A stretch of DNA of 64,000 bases, taken from NCBI GenBank assembly GCA_947503555.1, contig CANNEE010000001.1:1-64000 (forward strand), given 5' to 3'. The stretch is from an uncultured Shewanella sp. Lineage in GTDB: Bacteria > Pseudomonadota > Gammaproteobacteria > Enterobacterales > Shewanellaceae. Shown one piece after another: positions 19,033 through 28,468 of the stretch; position 1 is the stretch's first letter; every line of letters starts with the position of its first letter. The notes under the pieces are model-generated. The model was not told the origin of the DNA. It was given only the letters and a program-made list of their open reading frames with translations, and searched no databases. The position numbers were made by a program, and so were the translations under genes.

Positions 19033-19629
19033 TTAACTTTCGCTTTCTGGGCGATAAGGCTCCTCTCTTAATATATGGCTTATCAATAACTTCAAATAAA
19101 ACAAAGGTAAAAACCATTCTAAATGGGCCGGCGCTTCAAATACATAAAGTGATAATACTAACGCCAAGGAGTAGAGTGTCAGTGCCGTAGGACGCTGCAA
19201 ATATAAAGGCGTTAACAGTACTGCAGCACAAGAGAGCATCATAAAGCCCCCAACTTGGGCAACCCAAATCAGATCCAACCCCAGAAATAGCCAGCTATAT
19301 AGCGTCAGCTGTATAAAATGCAGTGCAATAAACCCCATATGCGCCTTAAAGCCTTCACCTTCACGGTGAAACCAGCGCTTCGCACTCGAAGTCGAGTTAG
19401 TAATGATGCCACCTAACATATCAAGGGTTAGCAGAGCAGCCAGCACATATTGGCCAAGACTCCACTCATATCCCTGATATAGTCCCCAAAACACAATGCC
19501 AGCCACTGCCACTAGTGGCACGTACCATTGCAGGTTTTTCTCTGCTTTAGTTGCGCCGGGGCCAATAAGCTTATCTATAACACCCCAAAAACCTGGACGA
19601 AACTGGGGTAAATTCCAATCAATCTTCAT
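19033..19629 (-). CDS. Uncharacterised inner-membrane protein, likely TetR-controlled
   Basis: A 198-residue protein with about five hydrophobic segments (for example VPLVAVAGIVFWGLYQ and LIWVAQVGGFMMLSCAAVLL). The family is not recognised. I placed the start at MKIDWNLPQF because AAGG lies 7 nt upstream; the longer open frame to 19755 runs through the palindromic operator and has no ribosome site. A HREGEG loop may face the cytoplasm. The gene is divergent from a TetR-family regulator, a layout in which the regulator usually represses its neighbour. Substrate or role is unknown. Confidence 0.82.
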   Translation of the reverse strand: MKIDWNLPQFRPGFWGVIDKLIGPGATKAEKNLQWYVPLVAVAGIVFWGLYQGYEWSLGQYVLAALLTLDMLGGIITNSTSSAKRWFHREGEGFKAHMGFIALHFIQLTLYSWLFLGLDLIWVAQVGGFMMLSCAAVLLTPLYLQRPTALTLYSLALVLSLYVFEAPAHLEWFLPLFYLKLLISHILREEPYRPESES

Positions 19630-19695
19630 AATACAACCTTTTTTAGAACGCCTGGTCTTTTTAAAATTACACAATAATTTTATTGGTGCAACACT

Positions 19696-19717
19696 TTTTA
19701 GTCCATGTGGACTAAAA
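19696..19717. promoter_or_regulatory. Perfect 22-bp palindrome, candidate TetR-family operator
   Basis: Two 10-bp arms, TTTTAGTCCA and TGGACTAAAA, are separated by TG. It lies 66 bp before the membrane-protein start, between that gene and the divergent regulator, which is the usual place for a TetR-type operator. Confidence 0.6.
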
Positions 19718-19903
19718 TAATCTAAAAAAGGGAGCTTATTAGCACGAATGAACATAAGATAAGGAATTGATTTCTCATTTCACAGGCCATGACTTAAAAT
19801 TGGCATCCGATGAATTGCCCAGTACTTGAGTCATTGGCAGGGAACACCTTGGAAGTGTCCTTAACTTTAAGTGCCAAGCTGTCATATCAATCAAGGAAAT
19901 ACC

Positions 19904-20449
19904 ATGCCCAAAATTATCGACCACAGCAAAATGCGCGAAGAGATCGCCGTCAAAGCCATTAGCATATTTCTTGAGTATGGTTATAAGCATTTAGGTATGA
20001 GGCAGCTATGCGCCGAACTCGACATGAGTAAAAGTGCCCTTTACCACTATTTTAAAAACAAGGATGAGATATTTAAGGCTGCGACAGAAGCTTTAGTATC
20101 AAACGATATCACGATTCATACCCTTGAGCCCTTAGCTGAAAGCCCGTCGATTGAAGAAAAGTGTGCCGCTTTTGAACAAGTATTTCAGATCATGTCTCGC
20201 CGCTATTATCAGGAAACGAAACTGGTTTTTGAGTACATAGATGTGATTGGCCAAAGTGCAGTCCCACATGATGCTTGCATGAAACTCGCGAATCAAAAAT
20301 ATATCGCCTTTATCGCTAAATACGTAGATAGCGAGCAGGCTGAAACTTTATATAGCGCCTTATTAGGCCTACTTACTCAGCAAGTACTTTGTGGCGATGA
20401 CTTTAAAGTAGAACAAGTCAAAGCTATGGCCTATAAGTTACTCAGCTAA
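19904..20449 (+). CDS. TetR/AcrR family transcriptional regulator
   Basis: The N-terminal helix-turn-helix domain (about residues 5-55) carries the TetR signature, EYGYKHLGMRQLCAELDMSK followed by SALYHYFKNKDEIF. The C-terminal ligand domain is variable and gives no clue to the effector. The start is the ATG of MPKIIDHSK, preceded by AAGGAAATACC; an earlier in-frame ATG at 19871 is less likely. Length (181) is typical. The divergent membrane-protein gene and the palindrome at 19696-19717 are its probable target. Confidence 0.92.
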   Translation: MPKIIDHSKMREEIAVKAISIFLEYGYKHLGMRQLCAELDMSKSALYHYFKNKDEIFKAATEALVSNDITIHTLEPLAESPSIEEKCAAFEQVFQIMSRRYYQETKLVFEYIDVIGQSAVPHDACMKLANQKYIAFIAKYVDSEQAETLYSALLGLLTQQVLCGDDFKVEQVKAMAYKLLS

Positions 20450-20494
20450 TACATGACTTGATAAGCTATTCAACCTTAGCATGGGATACGCAAT

Positions 20495-20530
20495 AAAAAA
20501 CCAGAAACACTAGCAATGTTTCTGGTTCAT
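20495..20530. terminator. Terminator between the TetR gene and creA
   Basis: AACCAGAAACA (20499-20509) and TGTTTCTGGTT (20517-20527) form an 11-bp stem. The minus-strand tail is TTTTTTATTG, so it is strongest for creA. Confidence 0.82.
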
Positions 20531-20565
20531 TTTCTGGCATGACTTCATGCTTAACGCATAGTCAA

Positions 20566-21054
20566 CTAGCGCTCTAGCGTGATTTTATTCCAAGCTTGGG
20601 TGCCATATAGAGGGACACTGGACAATGCGTGTTTATGGCTACCATTGGTCTCTTTGGTCGAGTAAGAAAGATAAAGCAAAGTCTGATTCTCTCTATCCAA
20701 AATGCGTCTGACCTTCAAAGACTTAAATAACACACTCAAAGACTCTTTAAAGACTACTTCACCATTTTTTGAGGTATCTATCTTGGCCAAGTCTTCTGCG
20801 GTTATCGGCCCAGTTTGACGACAGGCAATACTCATATCTGAAGGGTCGGCCAAACTCAAATCAGCCTCAACTCGACTAATATGGCAAGTCACGCCGGGAA
20901 TTAACGGATCTTTTCTCGCATCAATCACCACATCCTTAGTGGTAAATAAACCTAGGCTCACCTTACCTACATCATCGCCACAGGCACTCAAACCAAAGGC
21001 TAGTCCCATAGTGACGGTTAACATGCCTGCAAGTTTAGCAATACTGGTTTTCAT
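20566..21054 (-). CDS. creA: CreA family protein
   Basis: A conserved 162-residue exported protein of unknown biochemical function; in E. coli it lies with the creBCD genes, absent here. The signal peptide ends in a lipobox-like LSAC (Cys25), so this member may be a lipoprotein. The family segments KVSLGLFTTKDVVIDARKDP, PGVTCHISR and SIACRQTGPI are clear, with two cysteines likely to form a disulfide in the periplasm. It lies 39 nt downstream of yegD-like stop-start spacing on the opposite side, with its own terminator. Confidence 0.92.
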   Translation of the reverse strand: MKTSIAKLAGMLTVTMGLAFGLSACGDDVGKVSLGLFTTKDVVIDARKDPLIPGVTCHISRVEADLSLADPSDMSIACRQTGPITAEDLAKIDTSKNGEVVFKESLSVLFKSLKVRRILDRENQTLLYLSYSTKETNGSHKHALSSVPLYGTQAWNKITLER

Positions 21055-21093
21055 TAAATTATCCTTATCAAACTATGATGTGCTTGGCTCACC

Positions 21094-22461
21094 CTAAATC
21101 GAGTTAAAGCATTTTTGAGCCCAAAGGGTTAACCCCGATGTCACGCTGCCAAAATGATCGCCAACAATAATCTCCACACCAGGATAGGCATTGGCAATGC
21201 GCTCATATATCACAGGGCTCTTAGCGGTTCCCCCAGTGACATAGATGATATCTGGGGCAACTTGCGCTTTTTCAAGGGCTAATGCCATTAAACTTTCCAC
21301 CTTGTCGACTGATGGCGCAATCGCCTTCTCAAACAGGACTCGGTCAAATTCGGCCACTAGCTCAGATGAGATGAAATCGAGTGAACTGCTGGTCTCGACC
21401 GTATCAGATAGGGCTATCTTGGCGGCTTCGGCTTGCCTTACTAACTGATAGCCAAGCTGATCTTTTTGCACTTTAAGTAGATGGCTCAGCAGATCTGGCC
21501 GCTCGGCATCTTTAATGATCTCTTCTATCATCTTACGTGAAGACAGTGTGGCAAACTCCCGCTGAGCACTGATATCATTAACCGCTACCGCATTCCAAAA
21601 AGGCTTACTCGGCACATCTAAGCCATTGACCATCTTACTGCCCAGTCCAAGCTCTGGCATCAACGCATTCATCGCCAGCGCGATATCGAGATCGTTACCT
21701 CCAATACGCTGACCACTATGACCTAAAAAATCTTGGCTCCGCTCTGTTAACTGCTTATGGTTTGGCCCCATTTTAACCACAGAGCAGTCTGTGGTACCGC
21801 CACCGACATCAACCACCAGCACGGTAGCATCGGTTTGCAGGCTCGCTTCAAAGTCCATACCCGCAGCTAAGGGTTCAAACAGAAATTCAACGTCACTAAA
21901 ACCTGCCCGTTTAGCGGCAGTGGCGAGAATGGCCTCTGCCTGCTGGTTACTCTCCTCGCCCCCAAGGCCTTGGAAATTAACCGGACGGCCAATCACGGCA
22001 TGGGTGAAACTTGTCCCTATTTTGCTTTCGGCTAACTGCTTAACGTGCAGCATCATCAGAGTCACAATATCTTCAAACAACGCAATTTGATCGGCTCTAA
22101 GCCCTGTTGCCCCCAAAAAGGATTTAGGTGACCGGACATAAAAGCCCTCTTCAGGCATATCAAGATAGTGCTCGACCGCGGCTTCCCCCACAAACACCGC
22201 CTGCTCTTTTGGCTCAAGATCTAAGGCATGTCTCGCCTGTCTAGCTCGTGAGAGCTCTGCTTGGCGCAGTTTGGCATAATCCCGCTGCATAGATAGAGGC
22301 AATTGATGTAGGACCGCCTCAGCGATAAGATCTCTATCCATGGCATAAAGCGTCGAGGTTAAATAATCACTCTCAGTCGATAGCGGCACTAGCTCGACTT
22401 TATCCTGCACCATAATACCGACGGCGCAGTTTGCACTGCCATAATCAAAACCTACAAACAT
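21094..22461 (-). CDS. yegD: Hsp70-family ATPase, YegD type
   Basis: An actin/Hsp70-fold ATPase that lacks the substrate-binding domain of DnaK. Nucleotide-binding motifs are present: phosphate-1 (GFDYGSANCAVG), phosphate-2 (VVDVGGGTTDCSVVK) and the adenosine motif (YVTGGTAKSPVI). Length (455) matches YegD of E. coli. The substrate and role of this family are not established. It is followed 39 nt later by creA on the same strand, so the pair could share a transcript, but no link between the two is known to me. Confidence 0.93.
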   Translation of the reverse strand: MFVGFDYGSANCAVGIMVQDKVELVPLSTESDYLTSTLYAMDRDLIAEAVLHQLPLSMQRDYAKLRQAELSRARQARHALDLEPKEQAVFVGEAAVEHYLDMPEEGFYVRSPKSFLGATGLRADQIALFEDIVTLMMLHVKQLAESKIGTSFTHAVIGRPVNFQGLGGEESNQQAEAILATAAKRAGFSDVEFLFEPLAAGMDFEASLQTDATVLVVDVGGGTTDCSVVKMGPNHKQLTERSQDFLGHSGQRIGGNDLDIALAMNALMPELGLGSKMVNGLDVPSKPFWNAVAVNDISAQREFATLSSRKMIEEIIKDAERPDLLSHLLKVQKDQLGYQLVRQAEAAKIALSDTVETSSSLDFISSELVAEFDRVLFEKAIAPSVDKVESLMALALEKAQVAPDIIYVTGGTAKSPVIYERIANAYPGVEIIVGDHFGSVTSGLTLWAQKCFNSI

Positions 22462-22576
22462 GCTTAGCCCTACCTTAGTTCAAACAACACCCACTCCTCA
22501 AAAGCCGGCCACATATAAAAAGGCAATATGAAGGAATGAAAAAGCCGAGCAAAATACCACAGGAGAGTAGAAATAA

Positions 22577-22605
22577 TAAAGCCATGTTTTTAAAACATGG
22601 CTTTA
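22577..22605 (-). terminator. Terminator-like perfect palindrome after the YbaK-type gene
   Basis: TAAAGCCATGTTTT (22577-22590) pairs with AAAACATGGCTTTA (22592-22605) around one T. The minus-strand tail TATTATTTC is only moderately T-rich, so termination efficiency is uncertain. Confidence 0.6.
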
Positions 22606-22639
22606 TAGGAATTAGCAGAAACGGAAAGTCAGCACAAAT

Positions 22640-23155
22640 TTACCAGTCTCGTACCACAGAATCGACAAACTTTGGGCTACCGATAGCTGCGCCACAAAGA
22701 TCCCCTTGTGGCACATGGCTAAGTAGATTCATATACTCGGCTCTATCGATTCTCAAAAGATGACGATGATCCCCAGCTTCAATAAAGACTTCATCATTAT
22801 CAAACAGGGTGTAATCCACCACCATAGGAATAGAGTAAGCTATGCCAAGACTAGGAATAGCACCCTCTTCACAGTCAGGGAAAAGTGAATACAGATGAGA
22901 CTCTGACATCAATTTGTAATCTTCGCCCATATGACGGTTAAGCTCCATAATCGACAGTCGATTTGCAGCAGGCACTACAGCCATCAGTAGATCGCCCCGT
23001 GAATTATATAAAATCACGGCTTTGGCTAACTTGTAATTGGGAATATGAGCCGTGGCACAAGAGTCCAATGCCGACTGAGTCATTTTATGATCTATAGTGT
23101 CAAACGGAACATGTCTATCCGAGAGATACTGCTCTAGGGTAATCGCGATGGCCAT
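22640..23155 (-). CDS. YbaK/ProX-type aminoacyl-tRNA deacylase domain protein
   Basis: A free-standing editing domain of the YbaK/ProRS-INS superfamily, which hydrolyses mischarged tRNA. The N-terminal YLSDRHVPFDTIDHKMTQSA and the lysine in NYKLAKAVILYNSRG (the conserved catalytic-site lysine of the family) are visible, as is the C-terminal DLCGAAIGSPKF. Length (171) fits the stand-alone forms. Which tRNA it edits cannot be told from sequence. The start is the ATG just after AGGAGGTGACC. Confidence 0.88.
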   Translation of the reverse strand: MAIAITLEQYLSDRHVPFDTIDHKMTQSALDSCATAHIPNYKLAKAVILYNSRGDLLMAVVPAANRLSIMELNRHMGEDYKLMSESHLYSLFPDCEEGAIPSLGIAYSIPMVVDYTLFDNDEVFIEAGDHRHLLRIDRAEYMNLLSHVPQGDLCGAAIGSPKFVDSVVRDW

Positions 23156-23169
23156 GGGTCACCTCCTAA

Positions 23170-23223
23170 CGAAATACCAATTGGACAAAGCTCAATACTC
23201 ATCACTTTGAGTTAAGTATTTCG
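23170..23223. repeat. Imperfect inverted-repeat unit
   Basis: Outer arms CGAAATAC (23170-23177) and GTATTTCG (23216-23223) enclose inner arms CTCAA (23191-23195) and TTGAG (23207-23211), making a 54-bp nested hairpin in the 338-bp spacer between divergent genes. It looks like a dispersed chromosomal repeat, but only one copy is in this window. The rest of the spacer shows no gene. Confidence 0.45.
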
Positions 23224-23493
23224 CTTTGCTTTTCAGGATCACTGATGTGACAAGCCTGGCAGCCACACTTCATCAATGACCTTTCATGCTATCTATTATC
23301 CTATTAAGTATAGATGAGAGCCACGGCCAGCTCTGACATTTAAGCCTATCCATAAAAATCCATAAGCTCAACTATACTAATATCACACCTTAAGTGTTTC
23401 ATTGTTAAGCCAAGTCGAGCAAAGCATGTTAATGCACTATTGCTCTCTTTCCTTGGCAAAACTCTGTACTGCAACACTCAAAATGGGATACAC

Positions 23494-24957
23494 ATGGCTG
23501 ACGCTCACAACTATAGACTGCTTGCCATTGGCAAATCTCTCTCACAAACTGTCACAGGTTTGCTAGTCATTTTGTTGGCTTTGGTGATGCTGTTTCCTAT
23601 CGCTTCCCAAGGAAAAGAGACCTCTGCAAATACTCAAGGCCAGCCAGCTCAAACTACACAGCAAGCTAAAGCGCAAACTCAAGGGGTTAGCCAAGAATTA
23701 ACCGTTGCAAATCCATTTATCCCCCTGCTATCAGTCAAAGGGGCAATAGGCCCAGCTACAGCCGATTATCTAACTTCTGAAATCAAGCAAGCTCAACAAG
23801 CATCGGCAAGACTGATTATCATCACCCTAGATACTCCAGGAGGACTGGTTTCAAGCCTGCGAAAAATCAATCAAAGTATTCTGGCCTCCAGTGTGCCTAT
23901 CGCCTGTCTTGTCACGCCACAGGGGGCAAGAGCCGCCAGCGCAGGGACTTATATGCTCTACGCCTGTCATATTGCTGCCATGAGCGAGGCCACCACCTTA
24001 GGCGCAGCGACGCCAGTTAATATTGGCGGCGGTACACCCAACAATGAAAAACAAGATAGCAGTCCTTCGGCCATGGAGAAAAAGGTGTTAGAAGATGCCA
24101 TCGCCTATATTCGCTCCCTTGCCCAGCTTCGTGGCCGCAATCAAGAATGGGCTGAAAAAGCAGTACGAGAAGCCGCCACCTTAACGGCGACAGAGGCTGT
24201 CGAGATGCAGGTTGTGGACTTGATATCCTCATCAACCGAAGAGTTATTAACTCTGCTCGACGGCTGGCATATCGATTCAGGGGATATGCTCTATACTCTA
24301 GAGCTCGCAGGCGCTCAACTCACCCCAAAAGCCGCTGACTGGCGTAATCAATTTATCGCCACTATCACTAACCCCAATATCGCCTATATTTTGATGCTCA
24401 TTGGTATCTATGGCCTATTGCTGGAGTTCTATAATCCAGGCATTGGCATATCCGGTGTCACGGGTGCTATCTGTCTAATCCTTGCCCTCTATGCCTTTGC
24501 CATGTTGCCACTTAACTATGCGGGTGTAGCGCTGATTATTTTGGGCATCGCCCTAATGGCACTTGAAGCCACTTCCCCCAGCATAGGCATATTTGGCATA
24601 GGCGGGGTTATCGCCTTTATTCTTGGCTCCATCTTCCTGTTCGATTCCGAGTTTAGCCAATTTAGAGTCGCCATTCCCCTTATTGCCGCCGTCAGCCTCA
24701 GCGCCGGACTATTTAGTTTATTTGTTCTGGGAATGCTGTTTAAGGGCCGTAAGGCAAAACCTGTCAGCGGTAGACAAATATTACTAGGGCAGGAAGCCAT
24801 TGCCGAACAAAGCTTTACCGACAAAGGCTTAGTGCATATTCGCGGCGAGTCATGGAGCGCGACCAGCCAGTACCCAATTACCAAAGGCCAAAGCGTCAAA
24901 GTCATCAAAATTGATGGACTAGTGATGACAGTCGAGCCAACAGATACTAAGGAATAA
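23494..24957 (+). CDS. NfeD family membrane serine protease (NfeD1b/ClpP-class)
   Basis: A 487-residue protein with an N-terminal membrane anchor, a ClpP-fold serine protease domain, several membrane helices and a C-terminal NfeD OB-fold domain. The catalytic serine is in [14 protein letters not shown] and the lysine in [15 protein letters not shown], giving the Ser-Lys dyad of the family. An early segment [15 protein letters not shown] matches the oxyanion-forming region. It lies 4 nt before a stomatin-like gene; archaeal homologues cleave their stomatin partner. I chose the ATG at 23494 for a shorter N-terminus; the open frame extends to 23440. Confidence 0.92.
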   Translation: MADAHNYRLLAIGKSLSQTVTGLLVILLALVMLFPIASQGKETSANTQGQPAQTTQQAKAQTQGVSQELTVANPFIPLLSVKGAIGPATADYLTSEIKQAQQASARLIIITLDTPGGLVSSLRKINQSILASSVPIACLVTPQGARAASAGTYMLYACHIAAMSEATTLGAATPVNIGGGTPNNEKQDSSPSAMEKKVLEDAIAYIRSLAQLRGRNQEWAEKAVREAATLTATEAVEMQVVDLISSSTEELLTLLDGWHIDSGDMLYTLELAGAQLTPKAADWRNQFIATITNPNIAYILMLIGIYGLLLEFYNPGIGISGVTGAICLILALYAFAMLPLNYAGVALIILGIALMALEATSPSIGIFGIGGVIAFILGSIFLFDSEFSQFRVAIPLIAAVSLSAGLFSLFVLGMLFKGRKAKPVSGRQILLGQEAIAEQSFTDKGLVHIRGESWSATSQYPITKGQSVKVIKIDGLVMTVEPTDTKE

Positions 24958-24961
24958 CCCA

Positions 24962-25777
24962 ATGGATCCCGTTACCCATAGCAGTACCCTATTTTTCGCC
25001 GCCCTATTATTTCTGCTAATTAGCCTGCTGCTTAGCGCCTTTAAGATCCTGCGAGAATATGAGCGCGGCGTGATCTTTATGCTTGGTCGCTTCCACAAAG
25101 TGAAAGGCCCAGGGCTAATTATCGTCATTCCTATTATTCAACAGATGGTGAGAGTCGATTTGCGAACTGTGGTAATGGACGTTCCCAGTCAAGATGTGAT
25201 CAGCCGAGATAATGTTTCTGTCAGGGTCAATGCGGTAATCTATTTTCGAGTGGTCGATGCTCAGCACGCCATCATCAATGTGGAAGATTATCTGCAAGCC
25301 ACCTCACAACTGGCACAAACCACGCTTCGCTCTGTGCTAGGTCAACATGAGCTCGATGAGATGCTCGCCAATCGCGAGATGCTCAACACAGATATTCAGG
25401 AGATTTTAGACAACCGCACCGACGGCTGGGGTATTAAAGTCTCCAATGTGGAAATCAAACATGTGGATCTTAATGAATCGATGATCCGCGCTATCGCCCG
25501 CCAAGCCGAAGCCGAGCGTACCAGAAGAGCTAAAGTGATCCACGCATCGGGGGAAATGGAGGCCTCAACCAAACTGGTTGAAGCCGCAACTAAACTCACC
25601 ACAGAGCCCAACGCTATTTTGCTGAGATATTTGCAAACTCTTACCGAAATCGCTGGCGAGAAAAATTCCACCATACTTTTCCCGCTGCCGATGGATCTAC
25701 TAAAAGGCGTGATGCAAACTCAGGAGACTAACCTTAAAGCCAGCAGTGAAGAGCAAATAGATAAGTCTAAAAAATAA
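24962..25777 (+). CDS. Slipin (stomatin/SPFH family) membrane protein
   Basis: An N-terminal hydrophobic hairpin anchors the protein, followed by the SPFH domain with [21 protein letters not shown] (shortened here in meaning to the stomatin start), [15 protein letters not shown] and the classical [19 protein letters not shown] helix. These proteins form membrane microdomain oligomers. Length is 271. It is co-transcribed with the NfeD protease 4 nt upstream, the standard partner pair in bacteria and archaea. Confidence 0.94.
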   Translation: MDPVTHSSTLFFAALLFLLISLLLSAFKILREYERGVIFMLGRFHKVKGPGLIIVIPIIQQMVRVDLRTVVMDVPSQDVISRDNVSVRVNAVIYFRVVDAQHAIINVEDYLQATSQLAQTTLRSVLGQHELDEMLANREMLNTDIQEILDNRTDGWGIKVSNVEIKHVDLNESMIRAIARQAEAERTRRAKVIHASGEMEASTKLVEAATKLTTEPNAILLRYLQTLTEIAGEKNSTILFPLPMDLLKGVMQTQETNLKASSEEQIDKSKK

Positions 25778-25792
25778 TCATATAGTCAAATC

Positions 25793-25830
25793 TTAAAAAT
25801 CACTTAGGCTATATGCCTAAGTGATTAAAT
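25793..25830. terminator. Terminator between the slipin gene and the convergent lipoprotein gene
   Basis: AATCACTTAGGC (25798-25809) and GCCTAAGTGATT (25815-25826) form a perfect 12-bp stem with loop TATAT. The minus-strand tail is TTTTTAAG. Confidence 0.82.
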
Positions 25831-25869
25831 TTATGTTCGTTAACAAAGAAACTTCTAGAGAAACTCATA

Positions 25870-26451
25870 TTACTTGCAGTAGTTTTCGATAACTTTGTAG
25901 CTATCTACTTCTACTTTTTCATATTCTCCGCTATCGGATTTGATAATTTGAAACAATTTTACGCCACAGGTTTCTTTTCCATTAGGTAGTTCGACGTAAT
26001 CATATAAGGCTTCATAATCTGCTTCAGCTAGCGGCGTAAACGCGACTATTTTTCGACACCAAGAGTATAGTGCTCCACCAGAGTCAGTTTGACCCGGCGA
26101 GAAGCCAGCAATACCAACTCCATTAAACTGAAACGAAAATTCTTTGCCTGCAGGTATATACACTTCATTTTGATGTGAATCCCCTAACTCATCGTCATAT
26201 GCGGGCATATTTAGACGGCTGAGACTTCTCACTAAATTTGCCTTAACCCCTAAAGTAGCAATGTGGCTCTCGGGTAGCGCAGTAGTTGAAATACATCCTT
26301 TTGCATCAGGAACATGAACAAAGTTATTATTGCTTGGTACCGATGCTAACCTAAGCTTTGCACTTGGCCCATCAGTCATAGGTTTCTCAAACTTACTAAC
26401 GGCACATCCTGTTAGTCCAATAGCAGCTACAACGATCAACAAGTTTTTCAC
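25870..26451 (-). CDS. Putative lipoprotein of unknown function
   Basis: A 193-residue protein with a type II signal peptide and lipobox LTGC (Cys at about residue 16). No domain is recognised. Cysteines in the mature part (KGCIS, SWCRK, KETCGV and the C-terminal ENYCK) could form two disulfides. A FSFQFNG segment and many beta-prone stretches suggest an all-beta fold. It is a single gene with a convergent neighbour. Confidence 0.82.
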   Translation of the reverse strand: MKNLLIVVAAIGLTGCAVSKFEKPMTDGPSAKLRLASVPSNNNFVHVPDAKGCISTTALPESHIATLGVKANLVRSLSRLNMPAYDDELGDSHQNEVYIPAGKEFSFQFNGVGIAGFSPGQTDSGGALYSWCRKIVAFTPLAEADYEALYDYVELPNGKETCGVKLFQIIKSDSGEYEKVEVDSYKVIENYCK

Positions 26452-26685
26452 TAAAAATCCTTTAGTACCATTTTTAAAGCAACAGTATACTATTCAAAAC
26501 ACTCACCAACACTTAACAGCATACGGTTAATTCACAATGCTAATCACATTTCGCTTCTAACAATTTCAAGCATTACCATGCAACTTAGTAGGGCAAAAAG
26601 AAATACGTCAAACTTGCCATTTATAACGGGTAGGCAATTTTCATTATTTAACGTTAGCCAACCACGATTGCTTGACCTATGTTTT

Positions 26686-27816
26686 CTATCGTTCACCTAT
26701 TAGATTGTCAGGCATTAATCGAAACACGCCACGACCATCGATACCAATATAGATATAGCCATCATGGCCCTGATGAATACTTCGCACTCGCCCAATGTTT
26801 TTCAATATATCTTCCTGCTTAATCACTTTTTCACCATCTAAATAAACAGCGATTAATTTGGCAAACTTTAAGGAACCAATCAGCAAATGCTGCTTAAGTG
26901 CGGGATAAACTGAGCTGGTAACAAAGGCCATGTCAGATGGCGCGATAGAGGGCACCCAATATGTAATAGGTTGCTCCATCCCTTTCTTTTTGACCAACTC
27001 GGTAAATGAGCTTCCATCATAGTTAACGCCGTAACTAATCACAGGCCAACCATAGTTTTTACCTTTGTGGATGATATTTAGCTCATCGCCACCTTTAGGA
27101 CCATGTTCATGGGACCAAATCTCCTGTGTAAAGGGATTAAGGGCTAGCCCCTGTGGGTTTCGATGGCCATAACTATATATGGCCGCTTTGGCGTTGTTGT
27201 TATTCACAAATGGATTATCTTGGGGAATGCGTCCATCTGAGTGCAGGCGGTAGATTTTACCTGAATCACGCTGCACATCTTGGGGATTTAGATCTCGCAT
27301 TCCTCTATCTCCTATCGAGAAATAGAGAAAGCCTTGACTATCAAACGCAATACGGCTGCCAAAGTGAACGGCGCTGCTAATATACTTATCGGCACTATAG
27401 AGAGATTCCAGCTCAACTAAGCGGTAATGGGCGCCAACCTGTTGTAACTTGGCACGAACAATCGAGGTATTGAGATTGTTTTGTGAACCTTCACTGTAAC
27501 TTAAATATATCCAGCCATTTTGTTGGTACTTAGGATCCAACTCAACATCTAATAAGCCACCTTGGTATTTAGCCACTATAGGAGGTAAGCCCGAAACCTT
27601 AACCGCCTTCCCCTTCATGGATAAAAGATACAAATCCCCTTGTCTATCAGTCACAAGCAGATCTTGATTAGGCAACTGAGCAATCCCCCATGGAATGGAG
27701 ATATCGCTATTAATAGGCTCAAGCTTGTAACCGCTGCCATAAGCAGTTGTGAAAACACTCAAAGCCATATTGAAGCTGATACAAATTAACCCAATCAACA
27801 ACCTTTTGTTCATCAT
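26686..27816 (-). CDS. PQQ-dependent aldose-sugar dehydrogenase family protein
   Basis: Periplasmic six-bladed propeller enzyme of the soluble glucose/sorbosone dehydrogenase family. The signal peptide ends near TTAYGSGYKLE. Family motifs include GGLLDVELDPKY, RIAFDSQGFLYFSIGDRG, the GHRNPQGLAL segment and the HEHGPKGGDELN segment, which carries PQQ and calcium ligands. Length (376) is normal. The cofactor assignment is by family; no pqq genes are in the window, so PQQ may be scavenged or made elsewhere. Confidence 0.9.
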   Translation of the reverse strand: MMNKRLLIGLICISFNMALSVFTTAYGSGYKLEPINSDISIPWGIAQLPNQDLLVTDRQGDLYLLSMKGKAVKVSGLPPIVAKYQGGLLDVELDPKYQQNGWIYLSYSEGSQNNLNTSIVRAKLQQVGAHYRLVELESLYSADKYISSAVHFGSRIAFDSQGFLYFSIGDRGMRDLNPQDVQRDSGKIYRLHSDGRIPQDNPFVNNNNAKAAIYSYGHRNPQGLALNPFTQEIWSHEHGPKGGDELNIIHKGKNYGWPVISYGVNYDGSSFTELVKKKGMEQPITYWVPSIAPSDMAFVTSSVYPALKQHLLIGSLKFAKLIAVYLDGEKVIKQEDILKNIGRVRSIHQGHDGYIYIGIDGRGVFRLMPDNLIGER

Positions 27817-28043
27817 GCTTCCACCTCAATTCTTTGCTTGTCACTTTTGTTTGTCACTAATGGTATAGCAAACTCAGACCTAACCCTCGCCCTCACAATA
27901 GCGTTCAACACCGCAAGTCATCTGGTGTCTTATAAAAACTTGCCCCAATTAACTACAAAGATGCCACTGGCACAATTTAGTGATCACATGTTACGTAAAA
28001 GCTCTCAAAAGGCGAATTTGTTAGCTGTGAAGATTGTCAACTA

Positions 28044-28283
28044 TTACCAAAAGTAAATAAATCCACTTATCCATATAATCAAACCAAGTAATATCATTAG
28101 CGTGCCTGAAATGCTATCAAAGGGCTCTTCATCTAGCACCTTAGGATAGCTACCAGCAGACAATATTTTTAAAGCAACAGCACCTGTATATTGAAGCAAG
28201 TATTTGCATAGCACCTCACCAATAATATACCCGATAGCTTGTACTGTTCCCCTAAAAAATGCACCAACGACTTCTTCCATCAT
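28044..28283 (-). CDS. Small hydrophobic membrane protein
   Basis: A 79-residue protein with two hydrophobic segments, one around IGYIIGEVLCKYLLQYTGA and one at the C-terminus around TLMILLGLIIWISGFIYF. AGAGGA lies 7 nt before the first ATG of an ATGATG pair. No family recognised. The coding frame, ribosome site and membrane pattern make it likely real despite its size. Confidence 0.68.
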   Translation of the reverse strand: MMEEVVGAFFRGTVQAIGYIIGEVLCKYLLQYTGAVALKILSAGSYPKVLDEEPFDSISGTLMILLGLIIWISGFIYFW

Positions 28284-28468
28284 CTATCATTCCTCTTCAT
28301 CTATTAAAACCACCATCTAGCCAACTACGAGATGAATTGTGGCAAGAATATAGTTTGAGTTTGCTTTCCTTATCCTTGATGGACAAAGTAAAACACAGGG
28401 TTAGCTATAAATGCTCTACTTCGTATCAATAATTGCCCAATCGAAGAGACGAAAGAGACATCCCCTTT

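Noticed and set aside
27838-28056. Plus-strand frame of 72 codons in the gap after the PQQ-dehydrogenase gene
   Set aside because: No ribosome site, unremarkable composition, and it overlaps the 3' end of the opposite-strand small membrane-protein gene. It may be a chance frame.
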